In this document: positions 53,848 to 62,074 of the stretch, piece by piece
Position numbering within the stretch: the first letter of the stretch is position 1
Layout: the number at the start of each line of letters is the position of its first letter
Source of the DNA: Pelagibacterales bacterium SAG-MED28
GTDB taxonomy: Bacteria > Pseudomonadota > Alphaproteobacteria > Pelagibacterales > Pelagibacteraceae
NCBI GenBank assembly: GCA_014653835.1
Contig: JACWDY010000002.1
Span: forward strand, 1-64,000
Reading direction: 5' to 3'
DNA length: 64,000 bases
Notes under the pieces: model-generated
Database searches by the model: none
Seen by the model: the letters and a program-made list of their open reading frames with translations, nothing else
What the model was told of the DNA's origin: nothing
Position numbers and translations under genes: made by a program

Positions 53848-55263
53848 TTAAATTTTTGTTTTATAATAATTTATATTTTTAGAAATATTTTGCGCTAGAT
53901 CCCAGTGTAAAGATGAATTCAATTCAAAAGCTGATAAATTATCTAAGATTTCATGTCCTATTTTTGCTGATTTACTACTACTTATTTTATTTCCTAGGTT
54001 TTTATAAATAACAAAATTTCCAGCTTCTGAATATACTTCATCTTGTTCTAGCCTAAGCAAAAATTTTGATTTTCTGTCTAAATTATAAAAACTACTATCT
54101 ATATTTCTTAATGCTTTTAACGATTTTCCATTGTGTTTAAAAAGATACTTATTAATTTTGTTTACTCCAAAAATTATTTCAAGATTATGTATTTGCATAG
54201 AGTTAATAGAATTATCAAAATGTCTTGGATCCATAAATGGACAATTAATTTTAGACACAAGAATAAAAGATGGGTTAATTTTTTTCTTTTTTTTATAAAA
54301 ACTTATAGCTTGATTGATTGACTGATCAATCATTATATTTGATGTTGCTAAAGCACTTGATCTTTTAAGCGGTATCAATCTATTATTTTTTATTTTTTTA
54401 ACATAATTAAGTACTTTGTTATCTGGGCTAGAAATAATGATGTGACTTATTATTTTTGATTTTAATAAATTATCAATGGTCCAATCAATTAATTTTTTTT
54501 TACCAAGAGTAATAAACTCAGGGGAATTTGAGTCATATTGGCTTCCTCTAATTGGAATGAACCCAATTACAATTGGTTTTTTTTTTTTAGTATTATTTTT
54601 AAAAAATATTTTTGAACGATTTTTTAAAATTTTTTCTTGATTTTTAGTTAAACTAACAGAATGTTTTCTATAATAAAATAGTGGTAAATTAATATTATGA
54701 ATTTTATACTTTTTTTGAAACCTCAACCATATGTCAACACCATCTTGGCAATTAAATTTTTCATCATAACCTCCATTTAATTTTAAAGTAGATACTTTAA
54801 ACATCGTACATGCACCATGTGCAGGTTGATCAAATAATTTTACAGACTTAAAATCATGTCTTTTTATATGAGATAAAATTTTTCCACTATGATCAACTTC
54901 ATAAAAATCAGGAAATACAAATTCTGCTTTTTTATTTTTTTCTAAATAGTTATACATAATTTCTATTGCATTGGGATGAAGCCAGTCGTCAGCATCTAAT
55001 CTAAGTATATATTTTCCTTTTGCAGCGTACAAAGCTCTATTACAAGATTTTATTAATCCAAGATTTTTTTGAAATATAGCTGTAACTAGAGGTGATTTTT
55101 TGGCAAAATTATTGATTATCGATTTAGAGTTATCTTTTGAACCATCATCAATAATTAAAATCTCAAAATCTCGAAAACTTTGGTTGAGACAACTATTTAC
55201 TGATTTATGTAAATATTTACCATAGTTGTGGTTAGTTATATATATAGTTACTTTTGTTTTCAT
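53848..55263 (-). CDS. GT2 glycosyltransferase fused to a degenerate cytidylyltransferase-like domain
   Basis: A 471-residue fusion. Residues about 1-225 form a GT2 domain: VTIYITNHNYGKYLHKSVNS (about 4-23), EILIIDDGSKDNSKSI (about 34-49), KYILRLDADDWLHPNAIEI (about 83-101) with DxD, and FNCQDGVDIWLRFQKKYKI. Residues about 235-471 resemble a NeuA-type nucleotidyltransferase: IGFIPIRGSQYDSNSPEFITL aligns with the CTP loop AR-x-GS-K-G-I-x-x-K-N, but the lysine and asparagine are replaced. So the second domain is either inactive or altered. NCPFMDPRHFDNSINSM parallels the P-F/L-R block. It overlaps the ABC transporter gene by four bases (ATGA). Confidence 0.75.
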   Translation of the reverse strand: MKTKVTIYITNHNYGKYLHKSVNSCLNQSFRDFEILIIDDGSKDNSKSIINNFAKKSPLVTAIFQKNLGLIKSCNRALYAAKGKYILRLDADDWLHPNAIEIMYNYLEKNKKAEFVFPDFYEVDHSGKILSHIKRHDFKSVKLFDQPAHGACTMFKVSTLKLNGGYDEKFNCQDGVDIWLRFQKKYKIHNINLPLFYYRKHSVSLTKNQEKILKNRSKIFFKNNTKKKKPIVIGFIPIRGSQYDSNSPEFITLGKKKLIDWTIDNLLKSKIISHIIISSPDNKVLNYVKKIKNNRLIPLKRSSALATSNIMIDQSINQAISFYKKKKKINPSFILVSKINCPFMDPRHFDNSINSMQIHNLEIIFGVNKINKYLFKHNGKSLKALRNIDSSFYNLDRKSKFLLRLEQDEVYSEAGNFVIYKNLGNKISSSKSAKIGHEILDNLSAFELNSSLHWDLAQNISKNINYYKTKI

Positions 55264-56993
55264 TTTAAATTTTCTGTAATTCTAATTTCTTGATTTTTAA
55301 TTTCAAAAACTCTGTCGCAATAACTTAAAGGTTTGTTGCTGTGTGAAATAATAATTATAGTTATACTATCACTCAATTTTTTTAATATTTTTAAAACCTT
55401 TTCTTCTGTTTTCAAGTCCAAAGCATTAGTAGATTCATCCATTATTAAAACTTCGGGTGTGTGATAAAGTGCGCGAGCTAAACCAAGTCTTTGTCGCTGA
55501 CCTTGGGATAATCTAGACCCACCCTCTCCAATTTTTGTATCAAATCCATCGGGTAATTCATTAATTAACTTAATGATTTCTGCCTTATTACAACAATCCT
55601 CTAATTTCTTTAAATCAATTTTAGATTTTTCCTCAAAACAAATATTCATATAAATTGTATCATCTAATAAAAAAATTTCTTGTGGGACATAGCTAATATT
55701 TTTTTGCCAAGATTTTGGAAAATTATGAATATTAATTTTTTCTACAAAAATATTACCTTTGCTTGGTTTTTTAAATCCTGAGATAACATCTATCAAAGTG
55801 CTTTTACCGATTCCACTTTCACCTTTAATTCCAATGATTTCATTTTTATTTATTTTAAGATTTACATTTTTAAATAAAGTCCTATCAGTCTCTTTTATAG
55901 AGTATGAAACATCTTTTAATTCTATCGTTTCAAATTTTATTGATAGATCATCCTTGTCATTATTTTTATTATTTTTAAAATCTTTTATTGTTATCAATTC
56001 TTTAGTAATTAATTCAATAGATGGTTTTGAAATTTTTAATGATTGATAGCTATTATAAAGTTTTAAAAATGAAGGCATAACTCGAACAGCAGATATTACG
56101 AGCAAACTTAATAAGGCTAGAGTATTTTGAGTTTCATTTCCACTATAAAGAAAAATTACAATAGCCAAGAAAAGAGCCAATATAATTGCTACTTCTAAAA
56201 TAATTTTGGGGATCCTTACAAGTGCCTGCAAAAGTCTAGAAATGTTAAATAATTTAAAAGTATTTTTTGTAAAATCTTCTAAATATTTTTTTTCAGTATT
56301 ATATATTTTCATTTCACGGATACCATTTATACCATTTTGAATTCTATTAATTAAATGTTGATCTCCTTCTTGTCTTTCTTTTGAAAGTCTAGTTAATATT
56401 TTTTTTGTAAATAAATGATAAAGAATCATAGTGCCGAATATTGACAAGGACAATATTGCAAAAATTTTAGGGTAATAAAAAATTATTAAAAAACAAATTG
56501 CTGATGTAAATATCGCTTCAGTAACAAGAGATATAAAGTTTAAAACTCCATGAAATATATAAGAGCATTCCTTATAAACGAGATTTATTTTATAACTTGA
56601 TGCTGTTAGTGAATGATAATCTAAACTTTCGTTTAAAAATTTTTTAAAAAGTTCTTTTCTAAAAAAATATTCAATGTTCCATGATATTCTACTTTCTAAG
56701 AAAACCACATAAACTAAAATCAAATTTTTTATTATAAATGATGCAAAAATAAAAATAAAAATATACTTAATTATCTCATCCTCAGAAAAGGTAGCAAAAA
56801 TATTACTATCGAAAGGAATAAAAAATTTAACATTGGACAATTGTTCTCCTAAAAAGAATAATACTAAAGGCACAATAGAACCTATACTCAGGACTTCGAG
56901 ACCTATCGTAAAAAAGGATAAAAAAAACAAAATAAAAAAGCCTTTTTTTTGTGAACTACTCAGCAATTGAAAAAAGTTTAAAAAAGTATTCAT
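55260..56993 (-). CDS. ABC transporter with fused membrane and ATPase domains (PglK/MsbA-like flippase)
   Basis: Half-transporter of 577 residues. The N-terminal part has about six membrane helices (GFFILFFLSFFTIGLEVL; IIKYIFIFIFASFIIKNLILVYVVF; ITSAICFLIIFYY and others). The nucleotide-binding domain has Walker A GIKGESGIGKSTLIDVISG (about 383-401), Q-loop YVPQEIFLLDD, the signature SRLSQGQRQRLGLARAL (about 490-506), Walker B EVLIMDESTNALD (about 512-524) and the switch histidine in IIISHSNKPL. Such exporters flip lipid-linked glycans in protein glycosylation or capsule loci. It is second in operon A, six bases after the MarR-like gene. Confidence 0.87.
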   Translation of the reverse strand: MNTFLNFFQLLSSSQKKGFFILFFLSFFTIGLEVLSIGSIVPLVLFFLGEQLSNVKFFIPFDSNIFATFSEDEIIKYIFIFIFASFIIKNLILVYVVFLESRISWNIEYFFRKELFKKFLNESLDYHSLTASSYKINLVYKECSYIFHGVLNFISLVTEAIFTSAICFLIIFYYPKIFAILSLSIFGTMILYHLFTKKILTRLSKERQEGDQHLINRIQNGINGIREMKIYNTEKKYLEDFTKNTFKLFNISRLLQALVRIPKIILEVAIILALFLAIVIFLYSGNETQNTLALLSLLVISAVRVMPSFLKLYNSYQSLKISKPSIELITKELITIKDFKNNKNNDKDDLSIKFETIELKDVSYSIKETDRTLFKNVNLKINKNEIIGIKGESGIGKSTLIDVISGFKKPSKGNIFVEKINIHNFPKSWQKNISYVPQEIFLLDDTIYMNICFEEKSKIDLKKLEDCCNKAEIIKLINELPDGFDTKIGEGGSRLSQGQRQRLGLARALYHTPEVLIMDESTNALDLKTEEKVLKILKKLSDSITIIIISHSNKPLSYCDRVFEIKNQEIRITENLK

Positions 56994-56999
56994 TTTAGA

Positions 57000-57296
57000 T
57001 TAATTTTCTAAATCTTTCTTTAAACTTTCATATTCTTGCATTTTTTGTTTCATAAACTTAATTGTAATTTTTGTTTTTTGTTGTAGACCCTTTGGAGTTA
57101 ACACATATAAATATTTAATTTTTTTTTTGCTTTGATTGAAGTTTCTAATTTTAACAAACCCCTTTTTTTTTAACTCTTTAAGACAATAATTAATTTTTCC
57201 CAGACTAATACCTAGCTTTTTTGACAGTAAACGTTGAGAAATTTTTTTTTCTTTATTTATTTTGTTAAGAACTTTTAAATGATCTTCATTATTCAT
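57000..57296 (-). CDS. MarR-family EPS-associated transcriptional regulator
   Basis: A 98-residue winged-helix protein: ISQRLLSKKLGISLGKINYCLKELKKKGFVKI (about 19-50) is a clear helix-turn-helix and wing, followed by YVLTPKGLQQKTKITIKFMKQKMQEYESLKKDL, the C-terminal dimer helix. It fits the MarR EPS-associated family (TIGR04176 type) found at the head of exopolysaccharide loci. It is first in operon A, divergent from the 483-residue plus-strand gene. A palindromic element in that 90-base divergent spacer is the likely operator. Such dedicated regulators are uncommon in the small SAR11 regulatory set. Confidence 0.82.
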   Translation of the reverse strand: MNNEDHLKVLNKINKEKKISQRLLSKKLGISLGKINYCLKELKKKGFVKIRNFNQSKKKIKYLYVLTPKGLQQKTKITIKFMKQKMQEYESLKKDLEN

Positions 57297-57313
57297 TATA
57301 ATTTTATAATACA

Positions 57314-57328
57314 GTTCATTTATTGTAC
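57314..57328. promoter_or_regulatory. Degenerate second copy of the GTTCAA-N3-TTGAAC element
   Basis: GTTCATTTATTGTAC matches GTTCAAGTATTGAAC at 12 of 15 positions and lies exactly 30 bases from it, about three helical turns. A dimer bound to the strong site could hold a second dimer here on the same face. It is closer to the regulator gene (17 bases from its start). Chance is possible in such AT-rich DNA. Confidence 0.4.
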
Positions 57329-57343
57329 AGTAAAGGATTATCT

Positions 57344-57358
57344 GTTCAAGTATTGAAC
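57344..57358. promoter_or_regulatory. Palindromic operator candidate GTTCAA-GTA-TTGAAC
   Basis: A perfect six-base inverted repeat with a three-base spacer, between the divergent MarR-like gene (start 57296) and the plus-strand gene (start 57387). The same arms occur in the other divergent region of the locus at 63229-63243. I infer binding by the MarR-like dimer; no other palindrome like this was seen in the core-region spacers I read. Confidence 0.6.
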
Positions 57359-57386
57359 TTAAAGTAATTTTATTGTAATTTAAAAA

Positions 57387-58838
57387 ATGTTTTTGATAAC
57401 TAAAACACTTAAAAAAAGTAAAGACTCTGGCAAAAATGTAGAAAATTTAAAAAAAATTATCGACTCGTCGATTAAAAAAGATAGATTAAATAAAATTTTT
57501 TTAAATGATATTTCCTCCACTATCGATCTTCCTCGTAAAGTAGTTGAAAAAAAATCTAAACAAATAATTTTGAAAGAATTTAATTATAATAAGTTCAAAT
57601 TTCAAAATACTAATAATATTTTAATTAATTTTTTTTCCAATTTAAAAATTTTATTTTATTTTTTTTCACTTTTACTATGCATACATTTCTTTAATTTTAA
57701 AAAAAAAAAAATATATACTTCTATTTTGATTGAAGATCTTCATGGTGAAAGAGCTTTAAATATTTATAATAAAATAATTAAAAAAAATAAAAAAACCTTT
57801 TTGTTGCTGCCAAATTTTTTTGTTTCAAAATATAAACTTTGTCCGTATAAGTATGTTAAATTAATTCCATATAAAAAAGATATTTTTAAAAATAAAAAAA
57901 TCGTTAGTTTAATATTTAAATATTTTTTTATAAGTTTAAAATATAAACAAAATTTTTTAAAAATATTATTTCCTATTATTTACTCGTATGCAAAAAATTT
58001 CAGCAAATATTCTTATATTAATTCAAATTATTTATTACATAGTAGAATTTATTTATCTTGCCCGATTAGAAATTACTTATACAAAAAATTAGGAGGCAAA
58101 AAAATTATAACAATTCAATCACACATTATTGAAAACACAATAAGCTTATATAGTGATATGGATCATCTACTTACATTTGGAAAAAGTGGTGAAACCAAAA
58201 AAAAGTTAATTAAGTTAGGTGGAAGGATCGATAAAATTCAGCCTGTTGGTTCTTTAAGGATGGAATATGAGTTAGATTTTAAGAGAACATTAACTAAGAA
58301 GAAAATTGATATATTAATATTGGGTGTCAATCCTACTAAGTGGATGGATACCTCTAATGACATAAAAAAAAATTACTATGTTTTTTTAGATTGGATTGTT
58401 AAAATTGCAAAATTATATCCACAATTGTCAATTACATACAAACATCACTGGAGTTTTCAAGGTGACTCTATTGAGGATAAAATATTGCTTAATTCTAATA
58501 TAAAAAGAATTATAAAAGATAAAAATAATCTTAGTAGTTATGATTACTTGAATGAAGGTAATTTGGTCCTATCATTTTGTTCAACAATGATTTTAGAGGC
58601 TCAAGCAATAAATAAACCTGCTTTTTTTATTGATCCAAACAACTCTAGTACTACCTTTTTTTCTTATTTACCCTCGTTAAAAGAGTTACGTATTAATAAG
58701 TTTAAAATGCTAGAACAAAATGTGAAAAAATTTGTTTTAAAAAAAAATTATAATTACAAAATTAAAGATAAAAATTTAATTTGCCTTAAGAGTAAAAATG
58801 TGAGTAATAAAATATTGAATTATCTAAAAAAAAAATAA
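57387..58838 (+). CDS. Unidentified surface-carbohydrate protein, GT-B-like
   Basis: A 483-residue protein I cannot name. There is one hydrophobic segment (LILFYFFSLLLCIHFF, about 88-103) near the N-terminal third, then a lysine-rich region. The C-terminal half has KIQPVGSLRMEYELDF (about 283-298), ILILGVNPTKWMDTSN (about 308-323), LSITYKHHWSFQGDS (about 350-364), and LVLSFCSTMILEAQAINKPAFFIDP (about 392-416), with a KHH and an S-T-x-x-x-E-A motif typical of GT-B sugar transferases. It resembles the 48382-49722 protein in the late motif. It stands alone on the plus strand, convergent with neuB by three bases. Confidence 0.5.
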   Translation: MFLITKTLKKSKDSGKNVENLKKIIDSSIKKDRLNKIFLNDISSTIDLPRKVVEKKSKQIILKEFNYNKFKFQNTNNILINFFSNLKILFYFFSLLLCIHFFNFKKKKIYTSILIEDLHGERALNIYNKIIKKNKKTFLLLPNFFVSKYKLCPYKYVKLIPYKKDIFKNKKIVSLIFKYFFISLKYKQNFLKILFPIIYSYAKNFSKYSYINSNYLLHSRIYLSCPIRNYLYKKLGGKKIITIQSHIIENTISLYSDMDHLLTFGKSGETKKKLIKLGGRIDKIQPVGSLRMEYELDFKRTLTKKKIDILILGVNPTKWMDTSNDIKKNYYVFLDWIVKIAKLYPQLSITYKHHWSFQGDSIEDKILLNSNIKRIIKDKNNLSSYDYLNEGNLVLSFCSTMILEAQAINKPAFFIDPNNSSTTFFSYLPSLKELRINKFKMLEQNVKKFVLKKNYNYKIKDKNLICLKSKNVSNKILNYLKKK

Positions 58839-58841
58839 TAT

Positions 58842-59858
58842 TTATTTTAATTTAATTTTTTCATATTTATAAAAATTTTTTTTAAATTTTTTATTTAATA
58901 TTTTATTTATTTCTCTTGCATCCAAACCAATATTTGGTCTTAAACATAGCAAATCTTTTTTTATAATCTTTTCACCGGCCATTATGTCTCTTGCGGGATA
59001 AATAGCTCTTCTAAAAATTTCGCTATGATTTGCTGATTTTTCAGAAAAGGTTATCTTTTTAAACTTACTACCTCTCATCAAGTTTATTTCAGATATTTTG
59101 TTATTCAATGTTATAACTTCTTTGTAAGTTAGAGAAACTTTATGATCTCTAAATTTTTTTCGTTTTCTTGTATCTGTAAAGTGAAACTCCATAATTTCCG
59201 ATCCTAAAAGATAAGCTACTAATATAGCCTGATTTCCTTCTGAGTGATCAGAAAATCCTACTGTCAAACCTGTTTTTTTTCTTAAATATTTAATCGCATT
59301 TAAATTCAAATCCTCGAGTTTGCATGGATAAGATGCAGTGCATTGTAGTAATGCAAGATTATTTTTTTCTTTATAAATTCGATTAGATTTTCTGAGGAAA
59401 TTGATGGTTTGAGTTATTTCTTTCAAGTTTGATAGTCCAGTTGAAAATAGAATTGGTTTATTTTTTTTTGCTATTTCACTTAGAACTGGGTAAGCAGTTA
59501 AATCACCTGATCCAATTTTATAAAAGTCCATATATTTATCTATCCAATTAATCATCTTTACGTCCCAAACAGAGGCTGAATACTTAATGCCTTTATCTTT
59601 AACCATTTTGGCAAGATACAAATATTGAGATTTTTTCAATTGAAATTTGTTAATTTGTTTAAATCTTTTAATAGAGTTCTTTTTATTAATCAAACCCTCA
59701 CCGGAATATAGCTGAAATTTTATAACGTCTACATTGGCTTTGATAGCTAATCTGACAAGTTTTTTTGCTTGTTCAAAATTTCCCTCATGATTAGCACCAA
59801 TTTCTGCAATCATCATTGGTCCATATTTGCCTGACCAAAAAGAATTTTTTTTATTCAT
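58842..59858 (-). CDS. neuB: N-acetylneuraminate/nonulosonate synthase
   Basis: Condenses phosphoenolpyruvate with a six-carbon amino sugar to make a nine-carbon 2-keto sugar acid (sialic, legionaminic or pseudaminic type). The 338-residue protein has MMIAEIGANHEGNFEQAKKL (about 15-34), VDVIKFQLYSGEGL (about 43-56), YKIGSGDLTAYPVL (about 112-125), ILFSTGLSN (about 135-143), LLQCTASYPC (about 168-177), VGFSDHSEGN (about 201-210) and a C-terminal SAF domain, RAIYPARDIMAGEKI. The substrate cannot be told. neuC-type or other precursor enzymes are not in the window. It ends operon B, one base after the dehydrogenase gene. Confidence 0.92.
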   Translation of the reverse strand: MNKKNSFWSGKYGPMMIAEIGANHEGNFEQAKKLVRLAIKANVDVIKFQLYSGEGLINKKNSIKRFKQINKFQLKKSQYLYLAKMVKDKGIKYSASVWDVKMINWIDKYMDFYKIGSGDLTAYPVLSEIAKKNKPILFSTGLSNLKEITQTINFLRKSNRIYKEKNNLALLQCTASYPCKLEDLNLNAIKYLRKKTGLTVGFSDHSEGNQAILVAYLLGSEIMEFHFTDTRKRKKFRDHKVSLTYKEVITLNNKISEINLMRGSKFKKITFSEKSANHSEIFRRAIYPARDIMAGEKIIKKDLLCLRPNIGLDAREINKILNKKFKKNFYKYEKIKLK

Positions 59859-59859
59859 C

Positions 59860-61113
59860 TTAGAGTTGCCAATCTACCTTATTTTTAGGAAATATAGACT
59901 TTATATCTATAATTTTTAAATTTTTATTACCCAAAGATCTTAAGTAATTAATTGTAAATTTTTTTATCTTATTGTGAGGTACGGCTATTATTATAATATC
60001 ATAATATTTTTTTTTAAAATTTTTTTCAATTTTAATATTGTAAAGTTTATCTATTTGTTGTTTATCAACAATTGGGTCATAAACGTAAATCTTATTTTTT
60101 TTTTTAAAAAAATTATAAAGTTCAAATGCCTTCGAATTTCTAATATCATTGCAATTTTCTTTAAAAGTAATTCCAAGAAAAAGTATTTTATTTCTTTTTT
60201 TTTTGACGAGAATTTTTAATGTTTCGTCATGAATAAATTTAGGTATGGCATCGTTAACTTTTCTACCTGATGAAATCATAAAAGGTCTAAAGCCAGTTTT
60301 CAGAGCTTTATATTTCAGATAATATGGGTCAACACCAATACAATGACCCCCGACTAAGCCTGGTATAAAATTTATAAAATTCCATTTAGTATTAGCGGCT
60401 GCTAATACATCTTTTGTATTAATGTCTAACTTGTGAAAAAGCATCGAAAGCTCATTTACAAACGCAATATTAATATCTCTTTGGCTATTTTCAATAACTT
60501 TTGCAGCCTCTGCAGTTTTTATATTAGCGGCTACAAATAATTTTCTTTTAACAACTTTACTATAGATTTCTTTCATTAATTTTGTTGCCTTTAAATTTGA
60601 TCCACTTATGATTTTTATTTGATTGCTTAATTTATATTTTGACTTTCCTGGATCAATCCTTTCTGGAGAATAACCAACAAAAAAATCTTTATTAAGTGTA
60701 AATTTTGTTTTTTTTTCAATTATTGGAATTAAAATATCGTCAGTACAGCCAGGGTAAACGGTTGACTCAAAAACTATAGTGCTATCTTTTTTAAGATGAG
60801 ATGCAACAATTTTAGTTGCTCTTATAATACTCCTAAGATCTGGTTTTTTATTTTTATCTACAGGTGTGGGAACAGTAATAATAAAAATATTACTTTCTTT
60901 AATGTGTTTTTTTTCATTTGAAATAAATATTTTAGAATTCTTTATTAATTTTTTAGAGCTTTCACCTGTAATATCAATTCCTTTTTTTAACTTTCTAACT
61001 CTTTCAGAATCAATATCAAAACCTACAACTTTAAAATATTTTGATAAAGATAGAGCCAAAGGTAAGCCTACATAACCTAATCCTATTAAGCTTATTTTAT
61101 ATTTATTTGACAT
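59860..61113 (-). CDS. tviB: UDP-N-acetylhexosamine (TviB-type) dehydrogenase
   Basis: Oxidises C6 of a UDP-(N-acetyl)hexose to the uronic acid with two NAD. The 417-residue protein has ISLIGLGYVGLPLALSLSK (about 7-25), IFIITVPTPVDKNKKPDL (about 76-93), VFESTVYPGCTDDILIPII (about 115-133), and YSPERIDPGKSKY (about 150-162), the pattern of the TviB/WbpA/WecC group more than UDP-glucose 6-dehydrogenase. AAKVIENSQRDINIAFVNEL is near 208-227 and PGLVGGHCIGVDPYYL (about 255-270) holds the catalytic cysteine. The 3' domain ends with DIRNSKAFEL. The N- versus non-acetylated substrate is not certain. It overlaps the epimerase gene by 11 bases. Confidence 0.88.
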   Translation of the reverse strand: MSNKYKISLIGLGYVGLPLALSLSKYFKVVGFDIDSERVRKLKKGIDITGESSKKLIKNSKIFISNEKKHIKESNIFIITVPTPVDKNKKPDLRSIIRATKIVASHLKKDSTIVFESTVYPGCTDDILIPIIEKKTKFTLNKDFFVGYSPERIDPGKSKYKLSNQIKIISGSNLKATKLMKEIYSKVVKRKLFVAANIKTAEAAKVIENSQRDINIAFVNELSMLFHKLDINTKDVLAAANTKWNFINFIPGLVGGHCIGVDPYYLKYKALKTGFRPFMISSGRKVNDAIPKFIHDETLKILVKKKRNKILFLGITFKENCNDIRNSKAFELYNFFKKKNKIYVYDPIVDKQQIDKLYNIKIEKNFKKKYYDIIIIAVPHNKIKKFTINYLRSLGNKNLKIIDIKSIFPKNKVDWQL

Positions 61114-62074
61114 TATAATAATCCTTGTACCAATTTACAAAATTTTTAATACCCATCAAAAAATTAGTAGGTTTTTTAAATTTTATAATTTTTTTTATTT
61201 CTTTCGAATAAGATAAAGACGCAGGTATATCCGTCGATATTTTTTTTTCTAAAATTATTTTGGCTTTTTTATTTAATTGCTTTTCTAAAATTTTAACTAA
61301 GGAAATAATTTTAATTTTTTTCCCTGAAGAGATATTTAATATTTTAAAGAAATTTTTTTTCTTCTTAACTTTCATTAATTTATAAATATTTTCAATTAGA
61401 TCCTCTATATACGTGAAATCTCTGTAATTGTTACCCCGATTGTACAGTACCAATTTTTTACCACTAATAATTTGATTACAAAATTTAAAAATACTTAAAT
61501 CTGGCCTGCCGTATGAGCCGTAGACAGTAAAAAACCTTATGCCAAACATACTTATATTAAATTGTCTATTATAATAATATGCTAAAATTTCATTATTTTT
61601 TTTAGTTGCGCCGTAGAGGGAGATGGGATTATCTGTTTTTTGCTTCTCATCAAAAGGTAGTCTATTTAAACCATAAATAGACGAAGATGAGGCAAAAATT
61701 AATCTTTTAACTTTGTATTTTTTTGAAAGCTCAAGTAAATTAAAAAATCCTAATTCATTCGTATAGATATATTTTTCGGGAAATTTTAAAGAATATTGAA
61801 CCCCTGCATAAGCAGCTAAATTTATAATTTGATCAAATTTATTTTTTTTAAAAATTAAATTTAGCTTTTTAAAATTTGAAATATCTGTTTTTAAAAATTT
61901 AAAATAATTATTTTTTTTTAATATACTAAGTCTTTTAACCTTAAGCTTTTTATCATAATAATTATTAAGAGTATCAATACCAATCACTTGGATTTTTTTA
62001 TTTATAAGTAATTTTGCTAAATGAAAACCTATAAATCCAGCGCATCCAGTAATTAAAATTTTATTATTAATCAT
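61103..62074 (-). CDS. UDP-glucuronate 4-epimerase-like protein
   Basis: Inverts C4 of a UDP-uronic acid (for example UDP-GlcA to UDP-GalA). The 323-residue SDR has KILITGCAGFIGFHLAKLL (about 5-23), IDTLNNYYDKKLKVKRLSIL (about 34-53), the LAAYAGVQYSLKFPEKYI (about 86-103), FASSSSIYGLNRLPF (about 127-141) with the catalytic serine, LYGATKKNNEI (about 153-163) with Tyr and Lys, and FGIRFFTVYGSYGRPDLSIFKF (about 178-199). The NNYYD and VYGxxGRPD blocks fit the UDP-glucuronate epimerase group better than GalE. It pairs naturally with the dehydrogenase downstream. Confidence 0.87.
   Translation of the reverse strand: MINNKILITGCAGFIGFHLAKLLINKKIQVIGIDTLNNYYDKKLKVKRLSILKKNNYFKFLKTDISNFKKLNLIFKKNKFDQIINLAAYAGVQYSLKFPEKYIYTNELGFFNLLELSKKYKVKRLIFASSSSIYGLNRLPFDEKQKTDNPISLYGATKKNNEILAYYYNRQFNISMFGIRFFTVYGSYGRPDLSIFKFCNQIISGKKLVLYNRGNNYRDFTYIEDLIENIYKLMKVKKKKNFFKILNISSGKKIKIISLVKILEKQLNKKAKIILEKKISTDIPASLSYSKEIKKIIKFKKPTNFLMGIKNFVNWYKDYYNVK

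Noticed and set aside
57344-57358. LexA/SOS box reading of the GTTC element
   Set aside because: Alphaproteobacterial SOS boxes are direct repeats GTTC-N7-GTTC; this is an inverted repeat with a three-base spacer and lies by glycan genes.
57540-58000. Poly-A/poly-T blocks as repeats or low-complexity arrays
   Set aside because: They are Lys/Asn/Phe codons in an AT-rich genome; no unit repeats with constant spacing, so no CRISPR or tandem array.
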